A stretch of 11,034 nt of DNA from Oscillospiraceae bacterium. Lineage in GTDB: Bacteria; Bacillota; Clostridia; Oscillospirales; CAG-272. A model generated the notes under the pieces. That model was not told where the DNA came from. It did no database searches and saw nothing but the letters and a program-made list of their open reading frames with translations. The stretch spans positions 1 through 11,034 of the forward strand of contig SVRB01000047.1 in assembly GCA_015065045.1 (NCBI GenBank), given 5' to 3'. This document shows positions 1 to 7,725 of this stretch, piece after piece. The number at the start of each line of letters is the position of its first letter. Within the stretch, counting starts at the first letter, position 1. A program made the translations under genes and the position numbers.

Positions 1-381
1 ACAAAAGATAAGGCTGATATTAACATTAAAAACCAAGGTCTTAGATGTGAGTTTAGAGGAGAAGGTCCTGTAGTAGTATCTCAGGTTCCCGCAGGCGGCA
101 CATCAGTGCTTTTGAATACAGGTATAGTTATATTCTATCTTGGTGACGCAACGCCTGAAGAATATACGCATATAACTGTCCCGGACGTTGTTGGTATGGT
201 TGCAACGTTTGCAAACACGACTCTTACAAACAAGGGATTTAATATACGAATAGAAGGTGCTATGAACTTTGAAGAGGGCGTGGGCGCGAGAGTTGTAAGC
301 CAGTATCCTGCAGCAGGAACGCTTTTGCCAAAGGGAAGCGTAGTTACCGTACAGTTCAGGCATACCGACGGTACAGACTAA
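1..381 (+). CDS. Class B penicillin-binding protein, C-terminal PASTA end (partial, 5' cut)
   Basis: The frame is open from base 1 to a TAA at 379-381, giving 126 residues without a start, so the gene begins outside the window. The visible part looks like the tail of a PASTA array. The end of one domain (about residues 1-48, with 'VVSQVPAGG') is followed by a second, complete domain (about residues 58-119). That second domain starts 'ITVPDVVGM', has 'VVSQYPAAGT' near its end, and closes with the usual basic and beta-strand segment. PASTA domains bind muropeptide or beta-lactam-like ligands and sit at the extracellular C-terminus of transpeptidases such as PbpB/FtsI and SpoVD. The position directly upstream of murE fits a divisome or spore-cortex transpeptidase. 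At least two PASTA units resemble PbpB/PBP2x, while SpoVD usually has one, so I do not choose a symbol. A PASTA Ser/Thr kinase is unlikely in this context but cannot be excluded from the tail alone. Confidence 0.85.
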   Translation, partial: TKDKADINIKNQGLRCEFRGEGPVVVSQVPAGGTSVLLNTGIVIFYLGDATPEEYTHITVPDVVGMVATFANTTLTNKGFNIRIEGAMNFEEGVGARVVSQYPAAGTLLPKGSVVTVQFRHTDGTD

Positions 382-436
382 AAAATAGTGAAGCCAAAAT
401 ATACGGATGTTAAAATAATAGAATTTTTTGACATTC

Positions 437-442
437 GAGGTG
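437..442 (+). promoter_or_regulatory. Ribosome binding site that fixes the murE TTG start
   Basis: GAGGTG lies 7 bases before a TTG at 450-452. Reading upstream in the murE frame, a TGA stop occurs at 429-431 with no ATG or GTG between it and the TTG. The TTG is therefore the only start that gives a full-length MurE N-terminus. Confidence 0.7.
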
Positions 443-449
443 TTTTGGA

Positions 450-1916
450 TTGAAGCTTTATAACTATCTAAAAGGAATTGAGGTTTTGGAAACTACCGTA
501 ACCCGTTTTGATATGGATATATCGGGGGTTACGTCCAGAACTGATGAAGTAGAAAATAATTATATATACGTTTGCTTAAAGGGCTTGACTGTCGACGGTC
601 ACAAATTTGCCGACAAGGCAAAGGAAAAGGGTGCAACGTTGCTTGTTGTCGAAAAAGCAGATGAATGTATAAGGCATACAGGTCTTCCTTATATAAAAGT
701 CAAAAATACAAGAGCGATATTAGCGCTTATGTGTTCGGCTCATAACGGTCATCCTGAAGAGGAATTAAAAATTATTGCCGTTACGGGAACCAATGGTAAA
801 ACGTCAACCTGTAGAATATTATCGGAAATATACGTCAGAGCGGGTTTTTCGGTAGTTACTATGGGAACGCTTGACGGTGGGCTTACAACCCGAGATCCTG
901 AGGACTTATTTAAAGCTTTAAGAAAAGCTTTTGATAATGGGGCAGATACGGTAATAATGGAGGCTTCATCACACGCTTTATATCTTGATAAGCTTTACGG
1001 AGTTATATTTGACGGGGCTATATTTACCAATCTGACAGAAGAGCATCTTGATTTCCATAAGAATATGGATGAATATGCTTTGGCAAAGGCGAAGCTGTTT
1101 TCGATGTCGAGGTTTGGTGTATATAATGCCGATGACGAGTATTGTGAAAAGGTCAGCTCCACTTCTTACGGGAGAAAATACTTTTACTCGCTATATAACA
1201 GAAATGCTGATTTTTATATTGAAAATTATAAGGAAAACAAGACAGACGGCTTTGAATACGAGCTTATTGCCGGTTCCGACATTATAAACGTAAAGTCAAA
1301 GCTATGCGGAATGTTTAACGTTTATAATACGATGAGCGCTTGCGCATTTGCATATTTAGACGGTATTGACAAGAGCATTATCGAAAAAGGCGTTTCTTCG
1401 GTTTTGAACGTAAAAGGCAGACTTGAAAAGCTTGAGCTTTATAGCGCTCCCTTTTCAGTCTATATTGACTATGCTCATACACCCGACGCATTGGAAAAGG
1501 TTCTTTTATGTATTCGGAGCTTTAAGCACACTGAGCAGAAAATAACCGTGTTATTTGGATGCGGCGGAGACAGGGATAGATTAAAAAGACGAACTATGGG
1601 GCAGATCGCATCAAGACTTGCCGATTTTGTTATAGTAACGTCCGATAACAGCCGGTCTGAGAATCCTTCCGATATAATTTCCGAAATAATGAAGGGAATC
1701 GACAAGGAAAGGCCGCATATAGTAATAGAAAACAGACGCGAAGCGATTGAATATGCGATTATGACAGCCGATGATAACGACATAATTTTATTGGCGGGTA
1801 AGGGCCACGAGGAATATGAGATCGATTCAAACGGCAAAAGATATTTCAGCGAAAAAGAAATAGCCGAAAAGGCAGTATATAAGAGGTTTAAGGGAAATGA
1901 TAATCGAATTATCTGA
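450..1916 (+). CDS. murE: UDP-N-acetylmuramyl-tripeptide synthetase MurE
   Basis: Cytoplasmic Mur ligase that adds the third stem-peptide residue (meso-DAP or lysine) to UDP-MurNAc-L-Ala-D-Glu using ATP. The protein has 488 residues, normal for the family, and uses a TTG start. The N-terminal UDP-binding domain is followed by the ATP loop VTGTNGKTS at 111-119, the TT motif at 146-147, MEASSHAL at 170-177, and FTNLTEEHLDFH. The C-terminal ligase domain has DYAHTPD at 340-346, GCGGDRD at 370-376 and GKGHEE at 450-455. The amino-acid selectivity motif is DNSR at 399-402. The meso-DAP consensus is DNPR, so the arginine that contacts DAP is kept while the proline is serine; DAP specificity is likely but inferred. 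The segment between GT (139-140) and TT (146-147) is only five residues, and TT is followed by Arg rather than the usual Pro. The 3' end overlaps murF by 20 bases, which suggests translational coupling. Confidence 0.96.
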   Translation: MKLYNYLKGIEVLETTVTRFDMDISGVTSRTDEVENNYIYVCLKGLTVDGHKFADKAKEKGATLLVVEKADECIRHTGLPYIKVKNTRAILALMCSAHNGHPEEELKIIAVTGTNGKTSTCRILSEIYVRAGFSVVTMGTLDGGLTTRDPEDLFKALRKAFDNGADTVIMEASSHALYLDKLYGVIFDGAIFTNLTEEHLDFHKNMDEYALAKAKLFSMSRFGVYNADDEYCEKVSSTSYGRKYFYSLYNRNADFYIENYKENKTDGFEYELIAGSDIINVKSKLCGMFNVYNTMSACAFAYLDGIDKSIIEKGVSSVLNVKGRLEKLELYSAPFSVYIDYAHTPDALEKVLLCIRSFKHTEQKITVLFGCGGDRDRLKRRTMGQIASRLADFVIVTSDNSRSENPSDIISEIMKGIDKERPHIVIENRREAIEYAIMTADDNDIILLAGKGHEEYEIDSNGKRYFSEKEIAEKAVYKRFKGNDNRII

Positions 1917-3285
1917 AAAGTATGACAGCAAAAAAATAGCAGAGCTCGGATTTGGAAAAACAGATTCCAACGTTGATATAAAAAGTATTTCTATAGATTC
2001 AAGAGAGGTTTCCGAGGATACGTTATTTGTTGCCGTACGAGGAGAAAATACCGACGGACATAAGTATATAGAAAGCGCTGTGAAAAACGGTGCGAAATGT
2101 GTTATGTGCGAGAAACTTCCCGAAAACGTTTCTTGTGATCATATTATTGTTGAGGATACGATAAAGGCAATATCCGATATTGCATCTGCATGTCGTAATA
2201 ATATAGCTCCCTTTACCGTTGGTGTTACGGGAAGTGTTGGAAAAACAACCACGAAAGAGTTTATTTCGTACGTTCTGGCTGAAAAGTATCCCACTCACAA
2301 AAGCGGTGGAAACTTTAATACGGTTTACGGACTCAGTCTCACACTCGCCGCGCTGAGCAGAATACATAAGGCGGTAGTTCTTGAGATGGGTATGAGCGCT
2401 TTGGGTGAGATATCTTGTCTGACTAATATTGCTCGTCCCGACGTTGCTGTAATTACAAATATAGGAACAGCACATCTTGAGGCTTTGGGCAGCAGAGAGA
2501 ATATATGCCGCGCGAAGCTTGAGATAGTTGAGGGTATTAAAGAGGGCGGAAGCCTTGTTTATAACGGTGATGAGCCGTTGCTCTGGGGCAAAAGAAACGT
2601 ATTGTCAAACTCGATCAGCTTTGGTATAATAAATGAAGAGGTTGATTTCTTTGGCAAAAATATAAGAACTGTCGGCGAAAGCACACTTTTTGATATGGAA
2701 TATCAGGGAGAATGTGTCTTTGATATAGAAATTCCGACTGTTGGAAAGCATAACGTATATAACGCATTGGCGGCATTCATAACAGGCAGAATAGCAGGTC
2801 TTAGTGATGACGAGATCAGAAACGGACTCAAAAACTATAAGCCCTCAGGTATGCGCCAGAAGATATATGAAAAGAACGGATTTACAGTTATAGAGGATTG
2901 CTATAATGCAAGTCCCGAATCAATGAAGGCTTCGCTTTCTGTTCTTGCCGAGATTGGAAAAGAAAGAAGAACAGTTGCTGTTCTCGGTGAAATGAGAGAG
3001 CTTGGAGAAGGCGGCAAGGAGCTTCATAAGTCGGTTGGTAAGTATGCGGCATCGCTCAATATAGACAGACTTTATACTTATGGCGAGGATGCGCTTGAGA
3101 TAGCAGTCGGAGCGCTTGAGGACGGATTTGATGAATCCTCGATTATTGCATACAACAAGATCGATGAGCCCGACGGATTGGCTGAAATATTAAAGAATGA
3201 TATAAAAGAAGGCGACGTTGTGCTTTTTAAAGCGAGCAGAGCTGTCGCTCTTGAAAAGGTAATAGAACATTTGTTTAAGGCATAG
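1897..3285 (+). CDS. murF: UDP-N-acetylmuramoyl-tripeptide--D-alanyl-D-alanine ligase MurF
   Basis: Cytoplasmic Mur ligase that joins D-Ala-D-Ala to the UDP-MurNAc-tripeptide, completing the soluble pentapeptide precursor that MraY uses. It has 462 residues, typical for MurF. The N-terminal domain carries 'SIDSREV' and 'FVAVRGENTDGH', shared with MurE. The ATP loop is GVTGSVGKTTT at 109-119; SVGKTTT distinguishes MurF from MurE's TNGKT. KSGGNFNT follows, then EMGM at 163-166, 'TNIGTAHLE', and DCYNASPES from 334, the MurF C-terminal signature. 'VLGEMRELGE' lies further on. The ATG at 1897 is inside murE; AGAGG at 1882-1886 is the likely ribosome site, 10 bases upstream. The TAG stop at 3283-3285 overlaps the first G of mraY's G-run. 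No sign of damage or transfer. Confidence 0.97.
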   Translation: MIIELSEKYDSKKIAELGFGKTDSNVDIKSISIDSREVSEDTLFVAVRGENTDGHKYIESAVKNGAKCVMCEKLPENVSCDHIIVEDTIKAISDIASACRNNIAPFTVGVTGSVGKTTTKEFISYVLAEKYPTHKSGGNFNTVYGLSLTLAALSRIHKAVVLEMGMSALGEISCLTNIARPDVAVITNIGTAHLEALGSRENICRAKLEIVEGIKEGGSLVYNGDEPLLWGKRNVLSNSISFGIINEEVDFFGKNIRTVGESTLFDMEYQGECVFDIEIPTVGKHNVYNALAAFITGRIAGLSDDEIRNGLKNYKPSGMRQKIYEKNGFTVIEDCYNASPESMKASLSVLAEIGKERRTVAVLGEMRELGEGGKELHKSVGKYAASLNIDRLYTYGEDALEIAVGALEDGFDESSIIAYNKIDEPDGLAEILKNDIKEGDVVLFKASRAVALEKVIEHLFKA

Positions 3286-3296
3286 GGGGAAGATAT

Positions 3297-4280
3297 ATGT
3301 ATCTGTATTTCATAATAGCGCTTGTTGCATCGTTTGCACTTACCGTATTAGCTGAACGTATTTTAATTCCGATACTTAAAAGTGTAAAAATGGAACAGAA
3401 GATACTTGAGATCGGTCCCCGTTGGCATAAATCAAAAGAGGGAACACCGACAATGGGTGGACTTGGCTTCATAGTTGCCGCTGTTTTGGTGTTTTTGGGA
3501 GTCGGCGCTTTTGCTTTTGCAAAGCGCAGTGACGAAAGCGTATGGCGAGTATGTATAACCTTTGTATTTGCTTTGCTTTGCGGAGCTATAGGATTTATTG
3601 ACGACTACGCAAAGTTTTTCAAAAAGCAAAACGAGGGCTTGACTGCCGGAAACAAATATCTTCTTCAGCTTATTGCTTCTTCGCTTTATCTCTATTTTAT
3701 GAGATGGGTGGGTGGACTTAATACATCCCTTAAGATCCCGTTCTTTAACATTGAATGGGAGCTTGGCGTGTTTTATTATATTATAGCCCTTATTCTTATT
3801 ACGGGTGTTGTGAACAGTGTTAATTTAACCGACGGTATCGATGGACTTGCGGCAAGCACTACGGCTATCGTGGGCGCATTCTTTTCTGTTACCTCATTTG
3901 TTTTTGCAAACGTTGAAGCAGGTGTGTTTTCTGCAATTATAATCGGTTGCTGTGTTGGTTTTTTGGTATACAATTTCTATCCTGCAAGAGTGTTTATGGG
4001 CGATACAGGTTCGCTTTTCCTTGGGGGAGCTGTTGTCGGTCTTGCTTTTCTTGTGAATTCTCCGCTTGTAGTGATTATTTGCGGTATAGTTTATATTGCT
4101 GAAACGTTCTCTGTAATACTTCAGGTTGCTTCATTCAAGCTTACAGGCAAGAGAATTTTCAAAATGAGTCCTATTCACCATCATTTTGAAAAAAGCGGAT
4201 GGAGTGAGCTGAAGATCGTAGGTGTATTCAGCCTTGTAACAGTATTATTCTGTGTTATTGCATATTGGAGTATGATATAA
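3297..4280 (+). CDS. mraY: Phospho-N-acetylmuramoyl-pentapeptide transferase MraY
   Basis: Polytopic membrane enzyme that transfers phospho-MurNAc-pentapeptide from UDP to undecaprenyl phosphate, forming lipid I on the cytoplasmic face. It has 327 residues, close to the usual Firmicutes length. Hydrophobic segments run throughout, starting at residue 4. Family motifs are intact: 'GTPTMGG' near 40-46, the Asp pair in FIDDYAK (D102, D103), the catalytic region NLTDGIDG with D179, FMGDTGS with D236, and the cytoplasmic HHH at 294-296. AGGGGGA at 3284-3290 is a strong Shine-Dalgarno site 6 bases before the ATG. In many Firmicutes murD follows mraY. Here ftsW starts one base after the mraY stop, so the pathway's second ligase must be encoded elsewhere. 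Confidence 0.97.
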   Translation: MYLYFIIALVASFALTVLAERILIPILKSVKMEQKILEIGPRWHKSKEGTPTMGGLGFIVAAVLVFLGVGAFAFAKRSDESVWRVCITFVFALLCGAIGFIDDYAKFFKKQNEGLTAGNKYLLQLIASSLYLYFMRWVGGLNTSLKIPFFNIEWELGVFYYIIALILITGVVNSVNLTDGIDGLAASTTAIVGAFFSVTSFVFANVEAGVFSAIIIGCCVGFLVYNFYPARVFMGDTGSLFLGGAVVGLAFLVNSPLVVIICGIVYIAETFSVILQVASFKLTGKRIFKMSPIHHHFEKSGWSELKIVGVFSLVTVLFCVIAYWSMI

Positions 4281-4281
4281 T

Positions 4282-5526
4282 ATGAATCAAAACGTTCAGC
4301 CGAAAGGCGAACCCGGTAAGCCCTCAGCAAAAAACAGGTTGACAAGGCTTCCGCGTCCTATAAATAATAAGGACATTATAAAAGACAACGATATAGTTAG
4401 AATAAAGGGCGATATGGACAGAACTTTTTTGGTTCTTGTAATCGTGCTTATCTGTTTTGGATCGGTAATGGTCTTCAGCGCGAGTTATGCTTATGCTTTG
4501 GCGTCTGAGGGCGACAGCTACTTCTTCATAAAGAAGCAGATAGGTTGGGTTGCCATAGGCTTAGCGCTTATGCTCGGTATCGCGCATTTAGTAGACGTGA
4601 ACTGGATCAAGAAGTTTACGAAGCTGTATTTCTGGGGTGTTGTTGCAGCGCTTGTCGCCGTATTGATAATGGGTACGGCAGAGGGTGAAGCTAAGCGTTG
4701 GTTGGCTATTCCCGGTATACCGTTTGCTGTTCAGCCATCTGAGTTTATGAAGCTCGGTATTGTTTTGATACTTGCAAAGTATTTTTCGGATAATGAAAAA
4801 TACTTGTTCAGAAGAACTACAAAGTGGGAACCCGTTATAAGAAGACTCGGTCTTCCTTTTGCAGTTGTATTATTTGTGTGCTTACTGGTTGCTTTGGAAA
4901 AGCACTTTTCAGGTGTTATCATTCTGTTTTTGATTGGCGCCTGTGTAATATTCGTTGCCGGCGGGCAGTTAAAGTGGTTGTTTGGCGCGGCAGGAAGCTT
5001 TGGAGCTGTGGTGCTTGCTTTGATTATGTTCGTTCCTTACGCAAGAGGCCGTATCGATATATGGCTTCACCCCGAGAATTATTCCAGTCAGTCGGAAACA
5101 TGGCAGACTATTCAGGGATTGAATGCGGTAGGCTCGGGAGGCTTTTTCGGAGTTGGACTCGGACAGAGCTTGCAAAAGCATATGTTCGTATCACAGCCGC
5201 AGAATGACTTTATTTTTGCTATAATATGCGAGGAGCTTGGTTTTATCGGAGCTGTGGCGACAATATGTCTCTTTATAGCTTTGGTATGGAGAGGAATTGT
5301 TATAGCTCAGAAAACGACAGATACTTTTTCTAAGTTAGTAGTTATAGGTATTGTTTCAAAGGTTGCAATACAGTCAATTCTCAATATGGCTGTTGTAACA
5401 AACACGATCCCCAATACGGGTATTTCACTGCCGTTCTTCAGCTACGGTGGTTCATCGCTTTCGATATTGCTTATTGAGATGGGAATTGTACTTGCTATAT
5501 CGAGATATTCATATCAACAGAAATAA
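4282..5526 (+). CDS. ftsW: SEDS-family peptidoglycan glycosyltransferase FtsW (SpoVE-like)
   Basis: Multi-pass membrane polymerase that builds septal glycan strands from lipid II together with a class B PBP, here presumably the PASTA protein at the start of the window. It has 414 residues. A polar, Lys/Arg-rich cytoplasmic N-terminus of about 44 residues precedes the first membrane segment. Conserved SEDS motifs are QPSEFMKL (Q151-L158), the periplasmic catalytic Asp in QNDFIF (D309) followed by CEELGFIG, and SYGGSS (GGSS at 389-392). Position between mraY and murG supports FtsW or its sporulation paralogue SpoVE over RodA; the sequence alone does not separate the first two. The ATG at 4282 has only a weak site (GGAG at 4267-4270, 11 bases away). 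An internal ATG at 4414 (residue 45), right at the first membrane helix, has AAAGGG at 4404-4409 and is a plausible alternative start. Confidence 0.93.
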   Translation: MNQNVQPKGEPGKPSAKNRLTRLPRPINNKDIIKDNDIVRIKGDMDRTFLVLVIVLICFGSVMVFSASYAYALASEGDSYFFIKKQIGWVAIGLALMLGIAHLVDVNWIKKFTKLYFWGVVAALVAVLIMGTAEGEAKRWLAIPGIPFAVQPSEFMKLGIVLILAKYFSDNEKYLFRRTTKWEPVIRRLGLPFAVVLFVCLLVALEKHFSGVIILFLIGACVIFVAGGQLKWLFGAAGSFGAVVLALIMFVPYARGRIDIWLHPENYSSQSETWQTIQGLNAVGSGGFFGVGLGQSLQKHMFVSQPQNDFIFAIICEELGFIGAVATICLFIALVWRGIVIAQKTTDTFSKLVVIGIVSKVAIQSILNMAVVTNTIPNTGISLPFFSYGGSSLSILLIEMGIVLAISRYSYQQK

Positions 5527-5550
5527 GTGTACGATAATTTGATTTGAGTC

Positions 5551-5560
5551 AAAGGAGGAG
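5551..5560 (+). promoter_or_regulatory. Shine-Dalgarno site that fixes the murG GTG start
   Basis: AAAGGAGGAG lies 7 bases before a GTG at 5568-5570. An upstream in-frame TTG at 5544 would place this near-perfect ribosome site inside the coding region and add eight residues (starting MSQRRS) that MurG proteins lack. The GTG start puts the glycine loop at residues 7-12, as in MurG generally. Confidence 0.9.
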
Positions 5561-5567
5561 TCCTATC

Positions 5568-6677
5568 GTGAGAGTACTTATGACAGGCGGCGGAACGGGT
5601 GGCCACGTAAATCCCGCTATCGCTATTGCGAATACAATAAGAGAAAAAGAAAAGGACAGCGTTATTGCGTTCGTAGGAACAAAAAGAGGAATAGAAAATA
5701 AGCTTGTTCCAAAGTTCGGATACGAGGTTTATCACATAGAGATTCAGGGACTCAAGCGTAAGCTTACGCTTTCAAATTTAAAAACCGCATATTTAACAGT
5801 TACGTCTGTTTTTAAAGCGAAAAAGCTTATAAAAGAATTTAAGCCCGACGTTGTTATCGGTACGGGCGGATACGTTTGCTGGCCTATCGTAAAGGCAGCG
5901 GCAGATATGGGAATACCTACAGTTTTACACGAGTCGAATGCTTTGGCAGGGGTTGCCGTTCGTATGCTTGAAAAATACGTGGATATAGTGTACACTAATT
6001 TTGAAGCGACGATAAAGAAGCTTAAATATCCAAATAAGGCTGTCAGAGTGGGAAACCCTCTTATAAGCGGATTTGAGACTGACGTGTCGGCTGTTTCTGA
6101 AGTTAAGGGTAACTATAAGAAGCTTATATTGTCTTACGGCGGAAGCCTTGGCGCTATGAGAGTAAACCAAGAGATGATGGCGCTTATGCGTGATTTCTCT
6201 TGTAAGCATCCCGATATTCTCCATATACATGCATCGGGAGCTATCGAAAAAGACTCGACCTTGGCTTTGTTTAAGGAATATGGGCTTGAAAAATACGATA
6301 ATTTACAGCTTGTTGAATATATTTATGATATGCCAAAGAAAATGGCTGCGGCAGACTTGGTTATTTCAAGAGCAGGTGCTATGACGCTTTCTGAGCTTGC
6401 GATGCTGAAAAAGCCTTGTGTTCTTATTCCGTCACCCAACGTAACGGATAACCACCAATACAAAAATGCAGTTGAGCTCGAAAAGAAGAACGCTGCCGTT
6501 GTATTTGAGGAAAAGGATCTTGCTGAGGGGGTACTCGTATCAGCTGTTCGTGATTTGATATTTGACGACAATAAATTAGCCGATATGCAAAAGAATATAA
6601 AAGGCTTTGCTGAAAATACAAACACTCTTATTTACGAGGGTGTGAAAAAGCTTGTAGAAGAAAAGGGCAGAAAATAA
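5568..6677 (+). CDS. murG: UDP-GlcNAc:lipid I N-acetylglucosaminyltransferase MurG
   Basis: Membrane-associated GT-B glycosyltransferase that adds GlcNAc to lipid I to give lipid II, the substrate for the FtsW/PBP pair encoded nearby. With the GTG start it has 369 residues, the normal length. The N-terminal acceptor domain begins with the loop GGGTGGHVNPA (G7-A17), and GTGGY lies further in. The C-terminal donor domain has GGSLGA at 191-196, SRAGAMTLSE at 267-276 (E276 corresponds to the Glu that binds the UDP ribose), and NHQYKNA starting at 295. The gap after ftsW is 41 bases and holds a strong Shine-Dalgarno but no evident promoter. The gene following 18 bases later is ftsQ/divIB; murB and murC, often found here, are missing. 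Confidence 0.97.
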   Translation: MRVLMTGGGTGGHVNPAIAIANTIREKEKDSVIAFVGTKRGIENKLVPKFGYEVYHIEIQGLKRKLTLSNLKTAYLTVTSVFKAKKLIKEFKPDVVIGTGGYVCWPIVKAAADMGIPTVLHESNALAGVAVRMLEKYVDIVYTNFEATIKKLKYPNKAVRVGNPLISGFETDVSAVSEVKGNYKKLILSYGGSLGAMRVNQEMMALMRDFSCKHPDILHIHASGAIEKDSTLALFKEYGLEKYDNLQLVEYIYDMPKKMAAADLVISRAGAMTLSELAMLKKPCVLIPSPNVTDNHQYKNAVELEKKNAAVVFEEKDLAEGVLVSAVRDLIFDDNKLADMQKNIKGFAENTNTLIYEGVKKLVEEKGRK

Positions 6678-6695
6678 ACCGAAAAGGATTACAAT

Positions 6696-7523
6696 ATGGA
6701 TAAAGATTTATATAATAATCCGGAAATATCAAACGCCGAGCTTGTAAATCGAGATACTTTTGAGCGATTGCTTGCTAAAAAAAGGCGCAAAAAGATAATC
6801 CGACGTATAAATTATATATTGCTTTCCATCGTCTTGTGTTTTGTTTTTATAATCGTATGTATGGCTTTGTTTTTGAAGATCGAAAAGATCGAGGTAAAAG
6901 GAAACGACCGTTACGACAAGGATAAGATAATTGAGGCGAGTGGTATAAGGGTTGGGCAAAACTTGTATGCAATAGACAAGAAAAAAGCCCGTGAATTGAT
7001 ACAGACAGAGTATCCTTATATAAATAACGTGGTAATCAGACGTACGCTTCCGTCAACACTTACGTTTACGGTTACCGAAGAAGAGCCGACGTATTATACG
7101 GAAATATGCGGTGAGTATTTTATTCTGTCGTCGAGCTTAAGAGTTTTGGGAAAAACCAACGTTATGCCTAAAACCGATAACGATAAGAGATTGGTAAAGC
7201 TCAAGCTTGCAGACGTAAAAAGTGTTATTTTGGGAGAAACGGTGGAATTCGATAAGGAACTGTCGTTTGATTATATCAGCACTTTTATTGCAGAGATAAC
7301 AGAGCATAAAATATCGGAGCATTTGACGGAGATAGATATATCGAAAAAATATAATATTTACGTCGAGTATCAGGGCAGATTCAGAATATATATGGGCGAT
7401 AATACCGAAACTGAGATGAAGCTTACGTTTGCTATGCTTATGATAGATAAGTTTGAGCCCGAGCAATCAGGCGAGGTTGACGTGCACGATATTACGGTTG
7501 GATCGGTTATTTTGGATAAATAA
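6696..7523 (+). CDS. ftsQ: Cell division protein FtsQ/DivIB, POTRA-domain protein
   Basis: Bitopic membrane protein that scaffolds the divisome, linking FtsL/DivIC and the septal transpeptidase. It has 275 residues. A cytoplasmic N-terminus of about 37 residues ends in a basic patch (KKRRKK near 28-33). One transmembrane helix follows at about 38-60. An FtsQ-type POTRA domain spans about 62-130, opening with 'IEKIEVKGN' and closing with 'TFTVTEEEP'. A beta domain makes up the remainder. AAAAGGA at 6682-6688 is the ribosome site, 7 bases from the ATG. DivIB is the usual Firmicutes name for this protein, and it commonly sits after murG or murB and before ftsZ or ftsA. The beta domain is poorly conserved in the family, so the call rests on the topology, POTRA domain and neighbours. 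Confidence 0.92.
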   Translation: MDKDLYNNPEISNAELVNRDTFERLLAKKRRKKIIRRINYILLSIVLCFVFIIVCMALFLKIEKIEVKGNDRYDKDKIIEASGIRVGQNLYAIDKKKARELIQTEYPYINNVVIRRTLPSTLTFTVTEEEPTYYTEICGEYFILSSSLRVLGKTNVMPKTDNDKRLVKLKLADVKSVILGETVEFDKELSFDYISTFIAEITEHKISEHLTEIDISKKYNIYVEYQGRFRIYMGDNTETEMKLTFAMLMIDKFEPEQSGEVDVHDITVGSVILDK

Positions 7524-7577
7524 TTTGGTGTTTTTAGATTTAAAATGTAAATATATCGTAAATAATTTAAAAAGTTC

Positions 7578-7606
7578 TTGCTAAAAATGATAAAAAGTAT
7601 TATCAT
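7578..7606 (+). promoter_or_regulatory. Candidate sigma-A promoter upstream of ftsZ
   Basis: TTGCTA (7578-7583) and TATCAT (7601-7606) are separated by 17 bases. The -10 matches the consensus at five of six positions and the -35 at four. The predicted transcription start is near 7613, leaving a leader of about 110 bases before ftsZ. This lies in a 202-base AT-rich gap between ftsQ and ftsZ, the largest non-coding stretch in the window. In such AT-rich DNA a match of this quality can arise by chance. Confidence 0.45.
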
Positions 7607-7607
7607 T
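7586..7607. repeat. Perfect 8-bp inverted repeat over the putative ftsZ promoter
   Basis: AATGATAA and TTATCATT form a perfect palindrome around a 6-base spacer (AAAGTA). It occupies the spacer and -10 region of the candidate ftsZ promoter. There is no T-run after it and the stem is almost all A-T, so it is not a terminator. It could be an operator for an unknown regulator or a chance AT palindrome. Confidence 0.5.
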
Positions 7608-7623
7608 ATTTATATATCGGCTG

Positions 7624-7644
7624 TGCAGAATATGAATATTTGCA
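7624..7644 (+). repeat. Imperfect hairpin in the ftsZ leader
   Basis: TGCA at 7624-7627 can pair with TGCA at 7641-7644. After a bulged G at 7628, AATAT pairs with ATATT around a very short loop. If transcription starts near 7613, this hairpin would lie close to the 5' end of the ftsZ mRNA and might protect it. It is weak and AT-rich, and no function is shown. Confidence 0.3.
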
Positions 7645-7725
7645 GACGATTTATGTGAATTTTTGGTTAAATAAACAATATTATGTAAATAATACAGGAT
7701 TTAAAATATATAGGAGGAAGTAAAG

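Noticed and set aside
428..433. TTGACA, a perfect -35 hexamer just before murE
   Set aside because: No -10 hexamer lies 16-18 bases downstream; the nearest TATAAC (459-464) is 25 bases away and inside murE.
2023..2475. 150-aa antisense open frame inside murF
   Set aside because: It lies wholly opposite a well-conserved gene, is rich in Cys/Asn/Tyr with no recognisable motif, and has no Shine-Dalgarno context that would support it.
4824..5207. 127-aa same-strand frame inside ftsW
   Set aside because: It overlaps the conserved SEDS coding frame and has the Cys/Arg-rich composition of an out-of-frame translation.
5544..5567. TTG start adding eight residues to MurG
   Set aside because: It would put the AAAGGAGGAG ribosome site inside the coding sequence, and MurG proteins begin at the glycine loop region given by the GTG at 5568.
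7586..7607. Fur- or PerR-like box
   Set aside because: The arms TGATAA and TTATCA fit a Fur half-site, but the 6-base centre gives the wrong overall spacing for the usual 7-1-7 site.
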